Part shown: in pieces, positions 40,273 through 49,880 of the stretch
Layout of the letters: each line of letters opens with the position of its first letter
How positions within the stretch are numbered: the stretch's first letter is position 1
Assembly (NCBI GenBank): GCA_030625965.1
Contig: DAOUPV010000002.1
Location: 1 to 64,000 of the forward strand
Reading direction: 5' to 3'
Length of the DNA: 64,000 nt
Source of the DNA: Clostridia bacterium
GTDB taxonomy: Bacteria; Bacillota; TC1; UBA5767
The notes under the pieces: generated by a model
Databases searched by the model: none
What the model was told of the DNA's origin: nothing
Seen by the model: only the letters and a program-made list of their open reading frames with translations
Position numbers and translations under genes: made by a program

Positions 40273-41649
40273 TCAGCTATTTTTGATTTGTTTTTCCAGA
40301 GATCTGACCACATTTTTAAGATCGTGGTTTTCTTTTACTTCTTCACCTATCTTATCAATAGCGTGCATGACGGTAGTATGGTCTCTGCCACCAAATTCCT
40401 CACCTATCTTAATTAGAGGTAAATCTGTCATTTCACGGCTTAAATACATGGCGATCTGACGGGGATAGGAGATGGTCCTGGTACGTCGCTTGCTTACAAA
40501 ATCATCCACTCTCAAATTATAGTATTCTCCCACAACCTCCATAATCCTCTTGATATCGATTTTCATGGCCTGATTCAATAGAATGACATCCTTTAGTGCG
40601 ATGCCGACCACTTCATCTGTGATGTCCTCAAAAGGAATATTATTGATTTTGGAATAAGCGACCAAGCGGACCAAGGCGCCTTCTAGTTCCCTAATGTTGG
40701 TCCGTACTCTCTCCGCTATAGCAGAAAGAATCTTATCTGTTAGGATATAGTCTTCCAAGTCTGCTTTCTTCCTAAGGATGGCAACTCTGGTTTCGAAGTC
40801 CGGCGTTTGGATATCCGTGATTAATCCCCATTCGAACCTAGACCGCAAGCGGTCTTCCAATGTAGGGATATCCTTCGGAGGACGGTCACTGGAGATGACA
40901 ATCTGTTTACTGGATTCATGCAGCGCGTTGAATGTATGGAAGAATTCTTCCTGAGTACTTTCCTTTTTTGCCAGGAATTGGATATCGTCGATCAGCAGGA
41001 CATCGATGTTCCGGTACTTGTTGCGGAATTTCTCTGTCGAATTGTTCTGGATAGAGCTGATCAATTCGTTGGTGAATTTCTCGGTGGAAACGTAAAGGAC
41101 TGTTGCATTCGGGCTGTGGGATTGCACCATATGACCGATGGCATGCATCAGATGAGTCTTTCCCAATCCTACACCTCCATAAATAAACAGCGGGTTATAG
41201 GCTTTGGCCGGTGTTTCCCCTACGGCCAGACAGGCGGCATGGGTGAAGCGGTTGCTGTTACCAACGACAAAAGTATCAAAGGTATACTTCGATTGAAGAT
41301 AAGAAGGTTTGTTCTGTCTTGGGTTGTTGCTACGGATAGATACAGTCTGCTCCGTAGATTTACTTTTCTTTTGTGCGTATTCTTTTGAATCCATTGGTAG
41401 GAATGTCACTTCTACTGACATTTTGAGAATATTTTCCAGAAACCCGGTGATCAGGGCACTGAAACGCTCTTCAAGCCAAGTGGCCGCGAAATCGTTGTGG
41501 CAGGAAATGGTTGCCACATTTTCATCCAGCGATATCAGTTGCGTTTTATCGAACCAGGTTTTGTAGGCGGAATCCGCGATATTTTCACGAATCAAGGACA
41601 AAGCTGTATCCCAGATTTCAGCCAATTGAGTTTGTTTGCCAGACGACAT
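40273..41649 (-). CDS. dnaA: Chromosomal replication initiator DnaA
   Basis: The AAA+ initiator (458 aa). Domain I is at the N-terminus (AEIWDTALSLIRENI). Walker A GGVGLGKTHLMHAIG, Walker B LLIDDIQFLAKK, and the DNA-binding domain IV with GGRDHTTVMHAIDKI are present. The ATG at 41649 follows GGAGGT. Boxes for its own binding lie on both sides. Confidence 0.98.
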   Translation of the reverse strand: MSSGKQTQLAEIWDTALSLIRENIADSAYKTWFDKTQLISLDENVATISCHNDFAATWLEERFSALITGFLENILKMSVEVTFLPMDSKEYAQKKSKSTEQTVSIRSNNPRQNKPSYLQSKYTFDTFVVGNSNRFTHAACLAVGETPAKAYNPLFIYGGVGLGKTHLMHAIGHMVQSHSPNATVLYVSTEKFTNELISSIQNNSTEKFRNKYRNIDVLLIDDIQFLAKKESTQEEFFHTFNALHESSKQIVISSDRPPKDIPTLEDRLRSRFEWGLITDIQTPDFETRVAILRKKADLEDYILTDKILSAIAERVRTNIRELEGALVRLVAYSKINNIPFEDITDEVVGIALKDVILLNQAMKIDIKRIMEVVGEYYNLRVDDFVSKRRTRTISYPRQIAMYLSREMTDLPLIKIGEEFGGRDHTTVMHAIDKIGEEVKENHDLKNVVRSLEKQIKNS

Positions 41650-42094
41650 GTAGTGACCTCCGAAAAGTAATCCACAATATTTAGAGTTTTTCTGTGGATA
41701 ATGCAAAAAGGCAAAAAAAACACCTCACTTATCCACAAGAAAAGACACAGTAACGTTATAATTATTCTATAGAAGAAAAAGGCCTCGTCCCGTAAGGGGA
41801 ACAAGGGAATGATAAAACCCGTAATTCTGATTAAATAAGGTTTTTTAGGAGATTTTATGAGCATCCAGAGGGGCCTTTTGTGGACCGGATTGTGAATGAC
41901 TAAAACCAGTATAGCAATCTTAGCAAAAATTATCCACAACTTCAACAGGATTATGGACAAAAAAGTGTGTATAAGGATAAGTTTATCCACAGATGTTATT
42001 AGATTTTTTATTGACAGAAGTACATTTACTGCATATAATTTGACCATATGTCTTAACTACAAAATAACAATCTATAGAGATAGGGGGGAATATA
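41650..42094. other. oriC, rpmH-dnaA part
   Basis: This 445-bp gap carries six 9-mers of DnaA-box type: TAATCCACA (41668-41676, one mismatch), TGTGGATAA (41693-41701), TTATCCACA (41729-41737, 41930-41938 and 41983-41991) and TGTGTATAA (41966-41974). They form a dnaA-proximal and an rpmH-proximal cluster with AT-rich DNA between. Gene direction switches here, as expected at a bidirectional origin. The dnaA promoter should also lie here but I cannot place it with confidence. Confidence 0.88.
42011..42039 (+). promoter_or_regulatory. rpmH-rnpA promoter
   Basis: Perfect TTGACA (42011-42016) and TATAAT (42034-42039) with a 17-bp spacer, 55 bp before the rpmH ATG and next to a DnaA box, so DnaA could influence it. 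Confidence 0.88.
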
Positions 42095-42229
42095 ATGAAA
42101 AGGACTTATCAACCTAACAATAGAAAGCACAAAAAGGTACACGGCTTCAGATCTAGAATGAGTTCAGCCAGTGGCAGAAACATCATTAAAAAGAGAAGAG
42201 CAAAAGGAAGAAAAAACCTTTCAGCATAA
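42095..42229 (+). CDS. rpmH: 50S ribosomal protein L34
   Basis: A 44-aa basic ribosomal protein starting [18 protein letters not shown] and ending in the Lys/Arg-rich tail [13 protein letters not shown], the full L34 pattern. A GGGGGGA site precedes the ATG. Confidence 0.98.
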   Translation: MKRTYQPNNRKHKKVHGFRSRMSSASGRNIIKKRRAKGRKNLSA

Positions 42230-42249
42230 GGCCGCATACGTGGCCTTTT
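42228..42249 (+). terminator. Hairpin after rpmH
   Basis: An 8-bp stem (AAGGCCGC with GTGGCCTT, one G-T pair) and a short T-tract right after the L34 stop codon. It probably lowers read-through into rnpA, matching the large excess of L34 needed over RNase P protein. Confidence 0.6.
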
Positions 42250-42274
42250 CGTTTATTGGCTGAATGGAGACAGC

Positions 42275-42619
42275 ATGCTTAACCGGGAAAATAGATTGAC
42301 GAAGCCGAAGGAATTTTCTTCGTTATATAATAGAGGGAAAAAAGCGGTAGGCCGCTACATAGTCGTTTATTTTCGTAAGAAGTCTGGCGGACCGAACCGT
42401 ATTGGTTTTACGGTATCCAAAAAAGTCGGAAATGCTGTAACCAGAAATCGAGTAAAGAGAAGGTTACGGGAAATCGTGCGAAATCACCCCGTGTCATCGG
42501 GGAGGGGGATGGATTTTGTTATCATCGCCCGTTCGAGTGCCGTTTCGGCGGCATATCACGAGTTAGAGAAAGATGTGGACGCTTTGCTCAGTCAGGAAGC
42601 TCCTCAGAAGGAAGAATAG
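42275..42619 (+). CDS. rnpA: RNase P protein component
   Basis: The basic protein subunit (114 aa) that helps RNase P RNA mature tRNA 5' ends. It starts [13 protein letters not shown] and carries the family signature [13 protein letters not shown] (about residues 58-70). Confidence 0.97.
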   Translation: MLNRENRLTKPKEFSSLYNRGKKAVGRYIVVYFRKKSGGPNRIGFTVSKKVGNAVTRNRVKRRLREIVRNHPVSSGRGMDFVIIARSSAVSAAYHELEKDVDALLSQEAPQKEE

Positions 42620-42623
42620 GAGA

Positions 42624-42833
42624 ATGATCAAGCGAATCTTTGTCGGTATGATCAGACTGTATCAAAAGCTAATATCGCCGTTTATTCAACCTCGATGTCG
42701 CTACTACCCAACCTGTTCTAATTATGCCGTACAGGCAATTGAGAAATACGGAGTGGTAAAGGGCGGAATCAAGGCGGTCTGGCGCATCTTACGCTGTAAT
42801 CCCTTTTCAAGGGGCGGCGTGGATTTTCCCTAA
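42624..42833 (+). CDS. yidD: Membrane protein insertion efficiency factor YidD
   Basis: A 69-aa protein of the YidD family, found between rnpA and yidC. Three conserved Cys-containing motifs are visible: [17 protein letters not shown] and [12 protein letters not shown]. It assists YidC-dependent membrane insertion. Start at 42624, 4 nt after rnpA. Confidence 0.94.
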   Translation: MIKRIFVGMIRLYQKLISPFIQPRCRYYPTCSNYAVQAIEKYGVVKGGIKAVWRILRCNPFSRGGVDFP

Positions 42834-42862
42834 GGAGGTGAGCTGCGTTTACGCAGTAAAAA
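42833..42862 (+). promoter_or_regulatory. Unusual yidC ribosome site with hairpin spacer
   Basis: A full AAGGAGGTGA ribosome site (42833-42842) lies about 20 nt before the yidC ATG, too far for normal initiation. Between them CTGCG-TTTA-CGCAG (42843-42856) can fold into a small hairpin that would bring the site to a normal distance. Confidence 0.55.
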
Positions 42863-43522
42863 ATGACAAATTTCTTTTTAACAATTATTAAAGGCATATA
42901 TGGTTTCACAGAAACTATAGGATTTCCCAACCACGGTTTGACCATCGTATTAATCGCCCTTCTGATCAAGACGGTATTGTTCCCCTTGACTAGAATGCAG
43001 GTCAAATCCATGAAGGCTATGCAGGAGCTGCAGCCAAAACTGGAAAAACTAAAAAAACAGTATGCGAATGACAAGGAAAAACTGAATGTTGAGACAGCCA
43101 ACCTGTACAAGGAGAACAAAGTCAATCCTATGGCCAGTTGCCTGCCCTTGTTAATTCAGTTCCCTATCATTATCGGTCTGTTTCAGGCTATGAGAGCTTA
43201 CTTTGTACCGGAGCTGGGCGCATCCTTCCTTTGGATCCCCAATCTAGGAGAGCCTGATCTTTGGATTCTGCCCATCTTGGCAGGTATTTCTACTTTCGTA
43301 CAGCAGAAGGTAACCATGTCAGGACAGTCGCAGACCGGATCGGCCGCATCACAGCAGAAGACCATGCTTTACGTCATGCCAGTATTCATGGCATGGATTA
43401 GCAGAAGCTTTCCAGCAGGTCTGGCGTTGTATTGGTTCTGTTATAATGTTGTCAGCACATTCGAGCAACTGGTTATTCATGGCAAAATCAAACTGAAGCG
43501 TGGAGAGGAGACAGCCAAGTAA
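42863..43522 (+). CDS. yidC: Membrane protein insertase YidC (Oxa1 type)
   Basis: A 219-aa short-form insertase with about five hydrophobic segments. The first is preceded by FLTIIKGIYGFTETIG, and the conserved core TRMQVKSMKAMQELQPKLEKL and PLLIQFPIIIGLFQAM are present. Gram-positive homologues (SpoIIIJ) usually begin with a lipoprotein signal; none is visible here. jag follows directly. Confidence 0.95.
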   Translation: MTNFFLTIIKGIYGFTETIGFPNHGLTIVLIALLIKTVLFPLTRMQVKSMKAMQELQPKLEKLKKQYANDKEKLNVETANLYKENKVNPMASCLPLLIQFPIIIGLFQAMRAYFVPELGASFLWIPNLGEPDLWILPILAGISTFVQQKVTMSGQSQTGSAASQQKTMLYVMPVFMAWISRSFPAGLALYWFCYNVVSTFEQLVIHGKIKLKRGEETAK

Positions 43523-44145
43523 TGGAAAGCAAAGTATTTACTGGTAAAACAGTGGAAGAAGCTGTCGCCGTAGCATTAAAAGAGTTCCGCGTATTGCGGG
43601 AAGAAGTTGAAATAGAGGTACTGGCAGAACCCAAGAGCGGATTATTCGGTCTGTTGGGTAGCAGAGATGCAGCGGTCAAGGTTACAAAAATCGAAAAGCC
43701 AAGCAAAAACGTGGTGGCAATCGAATTTTTGGAAAAGATCTGCGAGCAGATGGGCGTCGTAGTGACCATCGAAGTTGACGAGAAGGGCGATTACACCTAT
43801 CTGAGTATGAAGGGTGAACATCTGGGCGTCTTGATCGGTAGACGGGGAGAGACGCTGGATGCGTTGCAGTATCTACTCAACCTGGCTGTCAACAAGCAGA
43901 CAGGCGAGAAGCCTCACATCATATTGGATGTGGAGGGATACCGAGACAAGCGGAGGCAGACACTGGAAAGATTGGCACAGAATTTGGCCAAGAAAGCCAG
44001 AAGAACCCAGCGCAGCATCGTGTTGGAACCAATGAATCCACAGGAACGTAGAATCATTCACACGTCCCTGCAGGAAAATCCCTATGTATACACGGCTAGT
44101 GAGGGCGAAGAGCCTTATCGCAAAGTGGTCATCATACTGAAGTAA
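43522..44145 (+). CDS. jag: RNA-binding protein Jag/KhpB
   Basis: A 207-aa protein with the Jag N-terminal domain (FTGKTVEEAVAVALKEF), a KH-type domain (about 75-150, LIGRRGETLDALQYL) and a C-terminal R3H domain (RRIIHTSLQ). It binds RNA and affects cell elongation and envelope growth in related bacteria. The start overlaps the yidC stop codon. Confidence 0.94.
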   Translation: MESKVFTGKTVEEAVAVALKEFRVLREEVEIEVLAEPKSGLFGLLGSRDAAVKVTKIEKPSKNVVAIEFLEKICEQMGVVVTIEVDEKGDYTYLSMKGEHLGVLIGRRGETLDALQYLLNLAVNKQTGEKPHIILDVEGYRDKRRQTLERLAQNLAKKARRTQRSIVLEPMNPQERRIIHTSLQENPYVYTASEGEEPYRKVVIILK

Positions 44146-44149
44146 CACA

Positions 44150-44179
44150 AGCCCAGTAATGAAAATTACTGGGCTTTTT
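44150..44179 (+). terminator. Terminator after jag
   Basis: The 11-bp perfect stem AGCCCAGTAAT/ATTACTGGGCT with a GAAA loop and five T closes the rpmH-jag operon. It also lies just before the mnmE ribosome site. Confidence 0.88.
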
Positions 44180-44191
44180 AAGGAGAAAAAG

Positions 44192-45565
44192 ATGGAAACG
44201 ACGGTAGCGGCGATTGCCACCAGTCCGGGACAAAGTGGGATCGGGATTATTCGAATAAGCGGTGATAGTGCGCTTGACGTTCTGGTAGCGCTGTTTCGAC
44301 CGATGGATGTCAGGAGATGGCAGCATAAAAAGCCTTGGCAGTTGTACTTGGGGAATATCGTAGACCAAGACAGGACGGTCGATGAGGTTCTAGTTGTATT
44401 TATGAAGGCCCCCAGGAGTTATACGGGAGAAGACGTGGTCGAGATCCACAGCCACGGTGGAAGACTAGTACAACAGCAGATCATGCAGCTGCTGCTGGCT
44501 CACGACGTCAGTGCCGCACCGCCGGGGGAATTCACCAAACGGGCCTTTTTGAACGGCCGGTTGGACCTGGTACAGGCCGAATCTGTGATTGATATCATCG
44601 AGGCCAACAATGATCAAGGCTTACAGGCTGCCAATTCACAATTACAGGGCAGGTTGTCCACGGGAATCCTAGCATTGTCAGATCGGCTGTTGCGCCTGAT
44701 TGCCTATCACGAAGCTGCGCTTGACTTCCCTGAGGATGAAATTGATGCTATGACTGACAATCAGGTGTTGCGAGAAGTGCTAGATATCAAAGAACAGCTA
44801 AGCACCCTGATTGGAACCTATAATCAAGGTCGGATGATGAAGGATGGCATTCGAACGGCGATTATAGGAAAACCCAACGTAGGGAAATCTAGTCTGCTGA
44901 ACGTACTGTTGCAGGAATCCAGGGCTATCGTAACCGAAATCCCCGGAACGACCCGAGATACCATCGAGGAAGTACTGAATCTGGGGGAAGTATCGCTTCG
45001 TATCACAGACACAGCAGGAATCAGGGAAACGGACGATGTTGTAGAGCGTATCGGAGTGGAGAAATCCAGACAGGCTCTAGAGGAGTCAGACCTGGTATTG
45101 CTGGTCATGGATGTGCACTCTGGAATCGATGAACAGGACAAGACACTGCTTGAACAAGTGAAAACCCTGGGAAAACCTTATATATCTGTCTGGAACAAGG
45201 CGGATTTGCTTACGGATGAGAATAGACCGGAGTGGTTGCACCAGACGCCTGATGCCGTCGCTATCTCGGCCAAGGAAGATACAGGAATCGAGAAATTGGT
45301 TGATGCTGTCAAGAATCGCGTTTCTTTGGAAGGTTCGGAGATTTATAGAGACCAGACCGTGACCAGGGCCAGGCACTATGAGCTACTGGTTAGGGCAGAA
45401 CAGGAATTAGAGACATTCCTACAAAGCCGCAAGGCACAGATGCCGATGGATTTCTTGAGCATCGATTTGCGCTCTGCCTTGGAGCATCTCAATGAGATTT
45501 TGGGCAAGAACACCGCCGAAGATATCTTTGATACCATATTTCAGGAATTTTGTTTGGGAAAGTAG
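44192..45565 (+). CDS. mnmE: tRNA modification GTPase MnmE
   Basis: A 457-aa GTPase that with MnmG makes the 5-carboxymethylaminomethyl group on tRNA wobble uridine. It has the N-terminal formyl-THF-binding domain and a G domain with GKPNVGKSSLLN (about 226-237). The dimer's C-terminal catalytic motif is FQEFCLGK. The ATG at 44192 follows AAGGAG. Confidence 0.97.
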   Translation: METTVAAIATSPGQSGIGIIRISGDSALDVLVALFRPMDVRRWQHKKPWQLYLGNIVDQDRTVDEVLVVFMKAPRSYTGEDVVEIHSHGGRLVQQQIMQLLLAHDVSAAPPGEFTKRAFLNGRLDLVQAESVIDIIEANNDQGLQAANSQLQGRLSTGILALSDRLLRLIAYHEAALDFPEDEIDAMTDNQVLREVLDIKEQLSTLIGTYNQGRMMKDGIRTAIIGKPNVGKSSLLNVLLQESRAIVTEIPGTTRDTIEEVLNLGEVSLRITDTAGIRETDDVVERIGVEKSRQALEESDLVLLVMDVHSGIDEQDKTLLEQVKTLGKPYISVWNKADLLTDENRPEWLHQTPDAVAISAKEDTGIEKLVDAVKNRVSLEGSEIYRDQTVTRARHYELLVRAEQELETFLQSRKAQMPMDFLSIDLRSALEHLNEILGKNTAEDIFDTIFQEFCLGK

Positions 45566-45573
45566 GTTGAAGC

Positions 45574-47469
45574 ATGAGTTACCATAGCGACCAATATCAG
45601 AATATCGTCATCGGGGGTGGTCATGCGGGTTGCGAAGCCTCATTGGCAAGCGCACGCATGGGTGTGGAGACCCTGCTTCTGACGTTGAATATTGACAATA
45701 TCGCTCTCATGCCCTGCAATCCGTCAATCGGTGGGCCGGCCAAGGGGCATCTGGCCAGGGAAATCGACGCTTTGGGCGGAGAAATGGGCAAAGCGACGGA
45801 TAAGTCCTATATTCAGATAAGAATGCTGAACACCCGTAAGGGACCGGCAGTGAGGGCTTTACGGGCCCAAGTGGACAAATTGGAATATCAGAATCAAATG
45901 AGGAAGGCCCTGTTTTCCCAGAAGCACTTAAACATCAAACAAGAAGTAGTGACGGAAATCCTCTATGACCAAGAAGGTACCGTATCCGGCGTGAAGACCA
46001 TCTATGGATCGATTTATGCGGCCAAAACCATCGTAATCACTAGCGGGACATATCTGAAGGGGAGAATCATCATCGGCGATTTGAAGACCCAGGGTGGTCC
46101 CCAGGGCCAGCATAGTGCGGAGAGTCTGACTGAATCCTTGGAGAAAAGGGGTATTGAAGTCGGCCGTTTCAAAACGGGTACACCTGCACGCGTAGATAGT
46201 CGCAGCGTAGACATTAGCCGAATGGAGGAGCAACCTTCGGACGCGGAGCAATGGAGTTTTTCCTTCGAAAAGATCAAGAAGCAGAAAACCATGGTACCGT
46301 GCTATCTAACGTATACCAATGAGGATACGCACCAGATCATACGGGATAACATTCACAGGGCGCCCCTGTACTGCGGTATCATAGACAGCTTGGGACCAAG
46401 ATACTGCCCTTCCATCGAAGACAAGGTCATGCGTTTTCCTGATAAGACGAGCCATCAGATATTTGTGGAGCCGGAGGGGTATGATTCCTCAGAAATGTAT
46501 ATTCAGGGACTGTCCACAAGCCTACCGCTGGATGTCCAGGTAGGAATATTAAGGACCATTCCGGGACTGGAGGAGGCCCAGATCATCCGACCGGCCTATG
46601 CTATAGAATACGATTATGTCAATCCGACCCAGCTTAAGGCGTCGTTGGAGCTGAAAAAGATACCCTGCTTATACTGTGCGGGACAGATAAACGGAACCTC
46701 AGGCTACGAGGAAGCCGCGGCACAGGGCATGGTCGCAGGTATTAATGCCGCATTGAAGGTTAAAGGGTTGCCAGAGAAGGTTCTGATGCGCAGTTCCAGC
46801 TATATTGGAGTCCTTATTGATGACTTGGTCACCAAAGGGACCAATGAACCCTACAGGATGTTCACGGCACGCTCGGAATATCGTCTGCTCTTAAGGCAGG
46901 ATAACGCCGATCAGCGACTGACACCGCTGGGACATGAGCTGGGATTGATATCCGATGACAGATTTAAGCAGTTTGAGAAGAAAATGATGGAAATTTCCGA
47001 TGAAATAGGCCGTTTAGAGGGTATCGTAGTGGGCCCCAAAGAACCAGGCATCAACGAGTACTTGTCAGGGAAGGGCTCTGCAGAAATCAGCCAGGGTTAC
47101 GGTCTGAAAGAACTGATGAAAAGACCGGAACTGGGTTATGATTTGGTACAGACATTCTACCCGCGATCAACAAAATTCAGCCAGGAGGTCACAGAACAGG
47201 TAATCCTGCGAATCAAGTATGCCGGATATATTCAGAAACAACAGGAGCAGGTGGACCGATTCGCCAAGTTGGAGAAGAAACAGCTCCCAGGCGACCTGGA
47301 ATATGATAACATCCGAGGGCTGACCCGTGAAGCGGCGCAGAAACTGACGCAGATGCAACCGTCATCGATTGGTCAGGCATCAAGGATATCAGGTATAACG
47401 CCAGCGGACATAACTGTTCTCTTAGTGCATCTGGAGAAAAGAAAGAGAGAAGATGGAGAGCCTAAGTAG
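45574..47469 (+). CDS. mnmG: tRNA uridine-5-carboxymethylaminomethyl modification enzyme MnmG
   Basis: The FAD-dependent partner of MnmE (631 aa). It shows the dinucleotide motif [18 protein letters not shown] (about 12-29), the [22 protein letters not shown] segment and the C-terminal GidA domain. It lies 8 nt after mnmE. Confidence 0.97.
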   Translation: MSYHSDQYQNIVIGGGHAGCEASLASARMGVETLLLTLNIDNIALMPCNPSIGGPAKGHLAREIDALGGEMGKATDKSYIQIRMLNTRKGPAVRALRAQVDKLEYQNQMRKALFSQKHLNIKQEVVTEILYDQEGTVSGVKTIYGSIYAAKTIVITSGTYLKGRIIIGDLKTQGGPQGQHSAESLTESLEKRGIEVGRFKTGTPARVDSRSVDISRMEEQPSDAEQWSFSFEKIKKQKTMVPCYLTYTNEDTHQIIRDNIHRAPLYCGIIDSLGPRYCPSIEDKVMRFPDKTSHQIFVEPEGYDSSEMYIQGLSTSLPLDVQVGILRTIPGLEEAQIIRPAYAIEYDYVNPTQLKASLELKKIPCLYCAGQINGTSGYEEAAAQGMVAGINAALKVKGLPEKVLMRSSSYIGVLIDDLVTKGTNEPYRMFTARSEYRLLLRQDNADQRLTPLGHELGLISDDRFKQFEKKMMEISDEIGRLEGIVVGPKEPGINEYLSGKGSAEISQGYGLKELMKRPELGYDLVQTFYPRSTKFSQEVTEQVILRIKYAGYIQKQQEQVDRFAKLEKKQLPGDLEYDNIRGLTREAAQKLTQMQPSSIGQASRISGITPADITVLLVHLEKRKREDGEPK

Positions 47470-48157
47470 AGAAATAGAAAAGTATAACGTACATTTGAGC
47501 GAAAGCCAACAACGCCTGCTTCAGGAATATAGTTCCCTTTTTCAGAAAACCAACGAAATGATGAATTTATCTGCCATACGGGCCCCGAAGGAAGTGGAAA
47601 TTAAGCATTTCCTTGACTCGCTGATTATTGCTAGTTATCTGGGCCTGTCAGGTAATGAGAGGGTGCTGGATCTAGGAACTGGGGGAGGATTCCCGGGTGT
47701 ACCCATTAAAGTGCTTTATCCGGGTACGAAGGTCTATTTTCTGGATTCCGTCCGCAAGAAACTGGAGTTCATCCGGTCATCCTGTGATCAGATGGGCCTA
47801 GAAGAAACCGAATTTCTACATCTAAGAGCAGAGGATGCAGGACATGACCCGGAGCTCCGTGCTTCTATGGATGTGGTTGTTGCACGAGCGGTAGCCTATC
47901 TTCCGGTTTTACTGGAATATGCTGCTCCTCTGATCAAGGTTGGAGGCTGCCTGGCTGCCGCTAAATTGCAAAAAGATCAGGAACTGGAAGAATCCAAGGG
48001 TGCTATGCAGGTACTGGGTATGAAGTTAGAAAGCCAGCATTCTTACCGCTTGCCGGGTAGCGATGAGACAAGACAAGTTCTGATTCTAAGGAAAACGGCG
48101 CCAACAGCCAAAAAGTACCCCAGAAGGGCTGGAGTTCCTAAAAAATCTCCACTTTAG
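47453..48157 (+). CDS. rsmG: 16S rRNA (guanine-527-N7) methyltransferase RsmG
   Basis: A 234-aa SAM-dependent enzyme with [19 protein letters not shown] (motif I, about 65-83) and conserved [15 protein letters not shown]. It overlaps the mnmG end by 17 nt. The C-terminus is slightly longer and basic. Confidence 0.96.
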   Translation: MESLSREIEKYNVHLSESQQRLLQEYSSLFQKTNEMMNLSAIRAPKEVEIKHFLDSLIIASYLGLSGNERVLDLGTGGGFPGVPIKVLYPGTKVYFLDSVRKKLEFIRSSCDQMGLEETEFLHLRAEDAGHDPELRASMDVVVARAVAYLPVLLEYAAPLIKVGGCLAAAKLQKDQELEESKGAMQVLGMKLESQHSYRLPGSDETRQVLILRKTAPTAKKYPRRAGVPKKSPL

Positions 48158-48201
48158 GCCAGAACTTACAGCAAAAAGCGCGCAATTTCTATGCTATAAT
48201 G

Positions 48202-48228
48202 AATCAAGCAGCAATGCTTGATTTTTTT
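48202..48228 (+). terminator. Terminator between rsmG and parA
   Basis: The 8-bp stem ATCAAGCA/TGCTTGAT with loop GCAA and seven T. A TATAAT lies just before it at 48195-48200, so parA transcription may start close to or within this hairpin. Confidence 0.8.
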
Positions 48229-48240
48229 ATGGAGGCGACG

Positions 48241-49002
48241 ATGGGAAGAATCATAGCGATAACCAATCAAAAAGGTGGTGTGGCTAAAACCACAACCACA
48301 GTAAATCTCAGTGCCTGCTTAGCAGGACTGGGTAAAAAAGTACTAATGGTGGATTCGGATCCGCAGGGGAATGCCACCAGTGGAATTGGAATCCCCAAGT
48401 ACGACCTTTCAGAATGCTACTATGATGTGCTGATCAATGATGAGAATATCGGATCCTTGATCACAGAGACCCAGGTTCCGGGACTGGATGCCGTACCTGC
48501 CACACTACAATTGGCTGGAGCCGAGGTAGAACTTGTTCAGAAGGAAAAGCGGGAATATTTGGCAAAAAAGGCTTTAGACAAAATAAAACAGAGATATGAC
48601 TATATTCTGATGGATTGTCCGCCCTCTTTGGGGCTTTTGACCATCAATGCCTTGACAGCGGCGGACAGTTACCTGATACCTGTTCAGGCGGAATATTATG
48701 CTCTAGAAGGCCTGACGCTTTTACTGAGGACGATTGAATCCATTAAGAAGTCCTCAAATCAACGGCTTCGGCTGGAAGGGGTACTGTTGACCATGTATGA
48801 CAGCAGGACCAATCTTTCGAACCAAGTAGAGGATGAGGTAAAAGCCTATTTTAGGGATAAGCTTTATCAGACCCGAATCCCCAAGAACGTGAAATTGGCG
48901 GAAGCGCCGAGCTTCGGACTTCCAATCTGTATGTATGATAAGAGTTCAAAGGGATGCGAGGCGTATCTCTCATTGGCAAAGGAAGTGATTAGTCGTGGTT
49001 AA
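48241..49002 (+). CDS. parA: Chromosome partition ATPase ParA (Soj)
   Basis: A deviant Walker-A ATPase (253 aa) moving origin regions apart with ParB. It has the motif TNQKGGVAKTTTTVNLS (residues 9-25), SDPQGNATSGIG and DCPPSLGLLT. The ATG at 48241 follows GGAGG; the frame is open 14 codons further upstream across the terminator and is not used. Confidence 0.95.
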   Translation: MGRIIAITNQKGGVAKTTTTVNLSACLAGLGKKVLMVDSDPQGNATSGIGIPKYDLSECYYDVLINDENIGSLITETQVPGLDAVPATLQLAGAEVELVQKEKREYLAKKALDKIKQRYDYILMDCPPSLGLLTINALTAADSYLIPVQAEYYALEGLTLLLRTIESIKKSSNQRLRLEGVLLTMYDSRTNLSNQVEDEVKAYFRDKLYQTRIPKNVKLAEAPSFGLPICMYDKSSKGCEAYLSLAKEVISRG

Positions 49003-49840
49003 AAAAGCTTTAGGAAGAGGGTTGGGTGCTTTAATGCCCACAGAAATTGCTGAATTCCAGGAAACTGAAGGATTGGTCAATATTGAGGTAGGAAAAATCC
49101 GGGCCAATGCGCATCAGCCAAGGAAAGCGTTTTCACAGGATTCACTTAAAGAATTGGCTGACTCCATCAAGGAAAAAGGGTTGATCCAGCCGATAGTGGT
49201 AGTAAAAAAGGATGGCTATTATGAATTGGTCTCGGGTGAGAGACGAACCAGAGCTGCCAAGCTGGCCAAACTAAAGACGATACCTGCAATCATTCGTGAC
49301 TATGACGAGCGGGATAAAGCGGAAATCGCCCTAATTGAGAATATACAGCGAGAGGACTTGAATAAAGTCGAGGAGGCCCTGGCCTATCGGGCACTGATGA
49401 GCGAATTCGATCTAACCCAAGAACAGATGTCCAAAAAGGTGGGGAAAAGTCGAGCTCATATTGCCAACACGGTACGATTGCTGGATCTATCCCAGGCTGC
49501 GAAAGCTTATCTGCAAGCTGGCAAGATTACGCCAGGCCATGCAAGAGCCTTACTGACGTTAGATCCCGAAGACCAGCAGGAAATGTGCGAGTTGATCGTC
49601 AAGAAAGATCTTTCTGTGAGAGCTGTAGAAAAAGAAATGAAGCGCTGGAACAAATCCCAGACGCAGGAGCCGAAGACGGAAGAGCTTCCGGCGGACATCA
49701 AGTCATTCCAGGATCAGTTGGAAGAGAAGTTTTCTACCAGAGTGAAAGTAAGGTATGGCCAGGAGAAGGGCCATATCCAGATCGACTATTATTCAAAAGA
49801 GGATCTTATGCGTATCGCGGACGTATTACTGGAGCTCTAA
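48995..49840 (+). CDS. parB: Chromosome partition protein ParB (Spo0J)
   Basis: A CTP-dependent DNA clamp loaded at parS (281 aa). The N-terminal part has the CTP-binding motif SGERRTRAAKLA, then ENIQREDLN and the helix-turn-helix (LTQEQMSKKVGKSRAHIAN). A C-terminal dimer domain follows. It starts with GTG and overlaps parA by 8 nt. Confidence 0.96.
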   Translation: MVKKALGRGLGALMPTEIAEFQETEGLVNIEVGKIRANAHQPRKAFSQDSLKELADSIKEKGLIQPIVVVKKDGYYELVSGERRTRAAKLAKLKTIPAIIRDYDERDKAEIALIENIQREDLNKVEEALAYRALMSEFDLTQEQMSKKVGKSRAHIANTVRLLDLSQAAKAYLQAGKITPGHARALLTLDPEDQQEMCELIVKKDLSVRAVEKEMKRWNKSQTQEPKTEELPADIKSFQDQLEEKFSTRVKVRYGQEKGHIQIDYYSKEDLMRIADVLLEL

Positions 49841-49856
49841 TGTTTCACGTGAAACA
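49841..49856. promoter_or_regulatory. parS centromere site
   Basis: TGTTTCACGTGAAACA is a perfect 16-bp palindrome identical to the bacterial parS consensus, located one base after the parB stop codon. It is the only copy seen in the window. Confidence 0.95.
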
Positions 49857-49880
49857 TTAGAAAAAAAGCAAGGAGGGTAC

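Noticed and set aside
41592..42047. A 151-codon minus-strand frame across the origin
   Set aside because: It overlaps DnaA boxes and the dnaA start, has a low-complexity translation and no ribosome site; a chance frame in AT-rich DNA.
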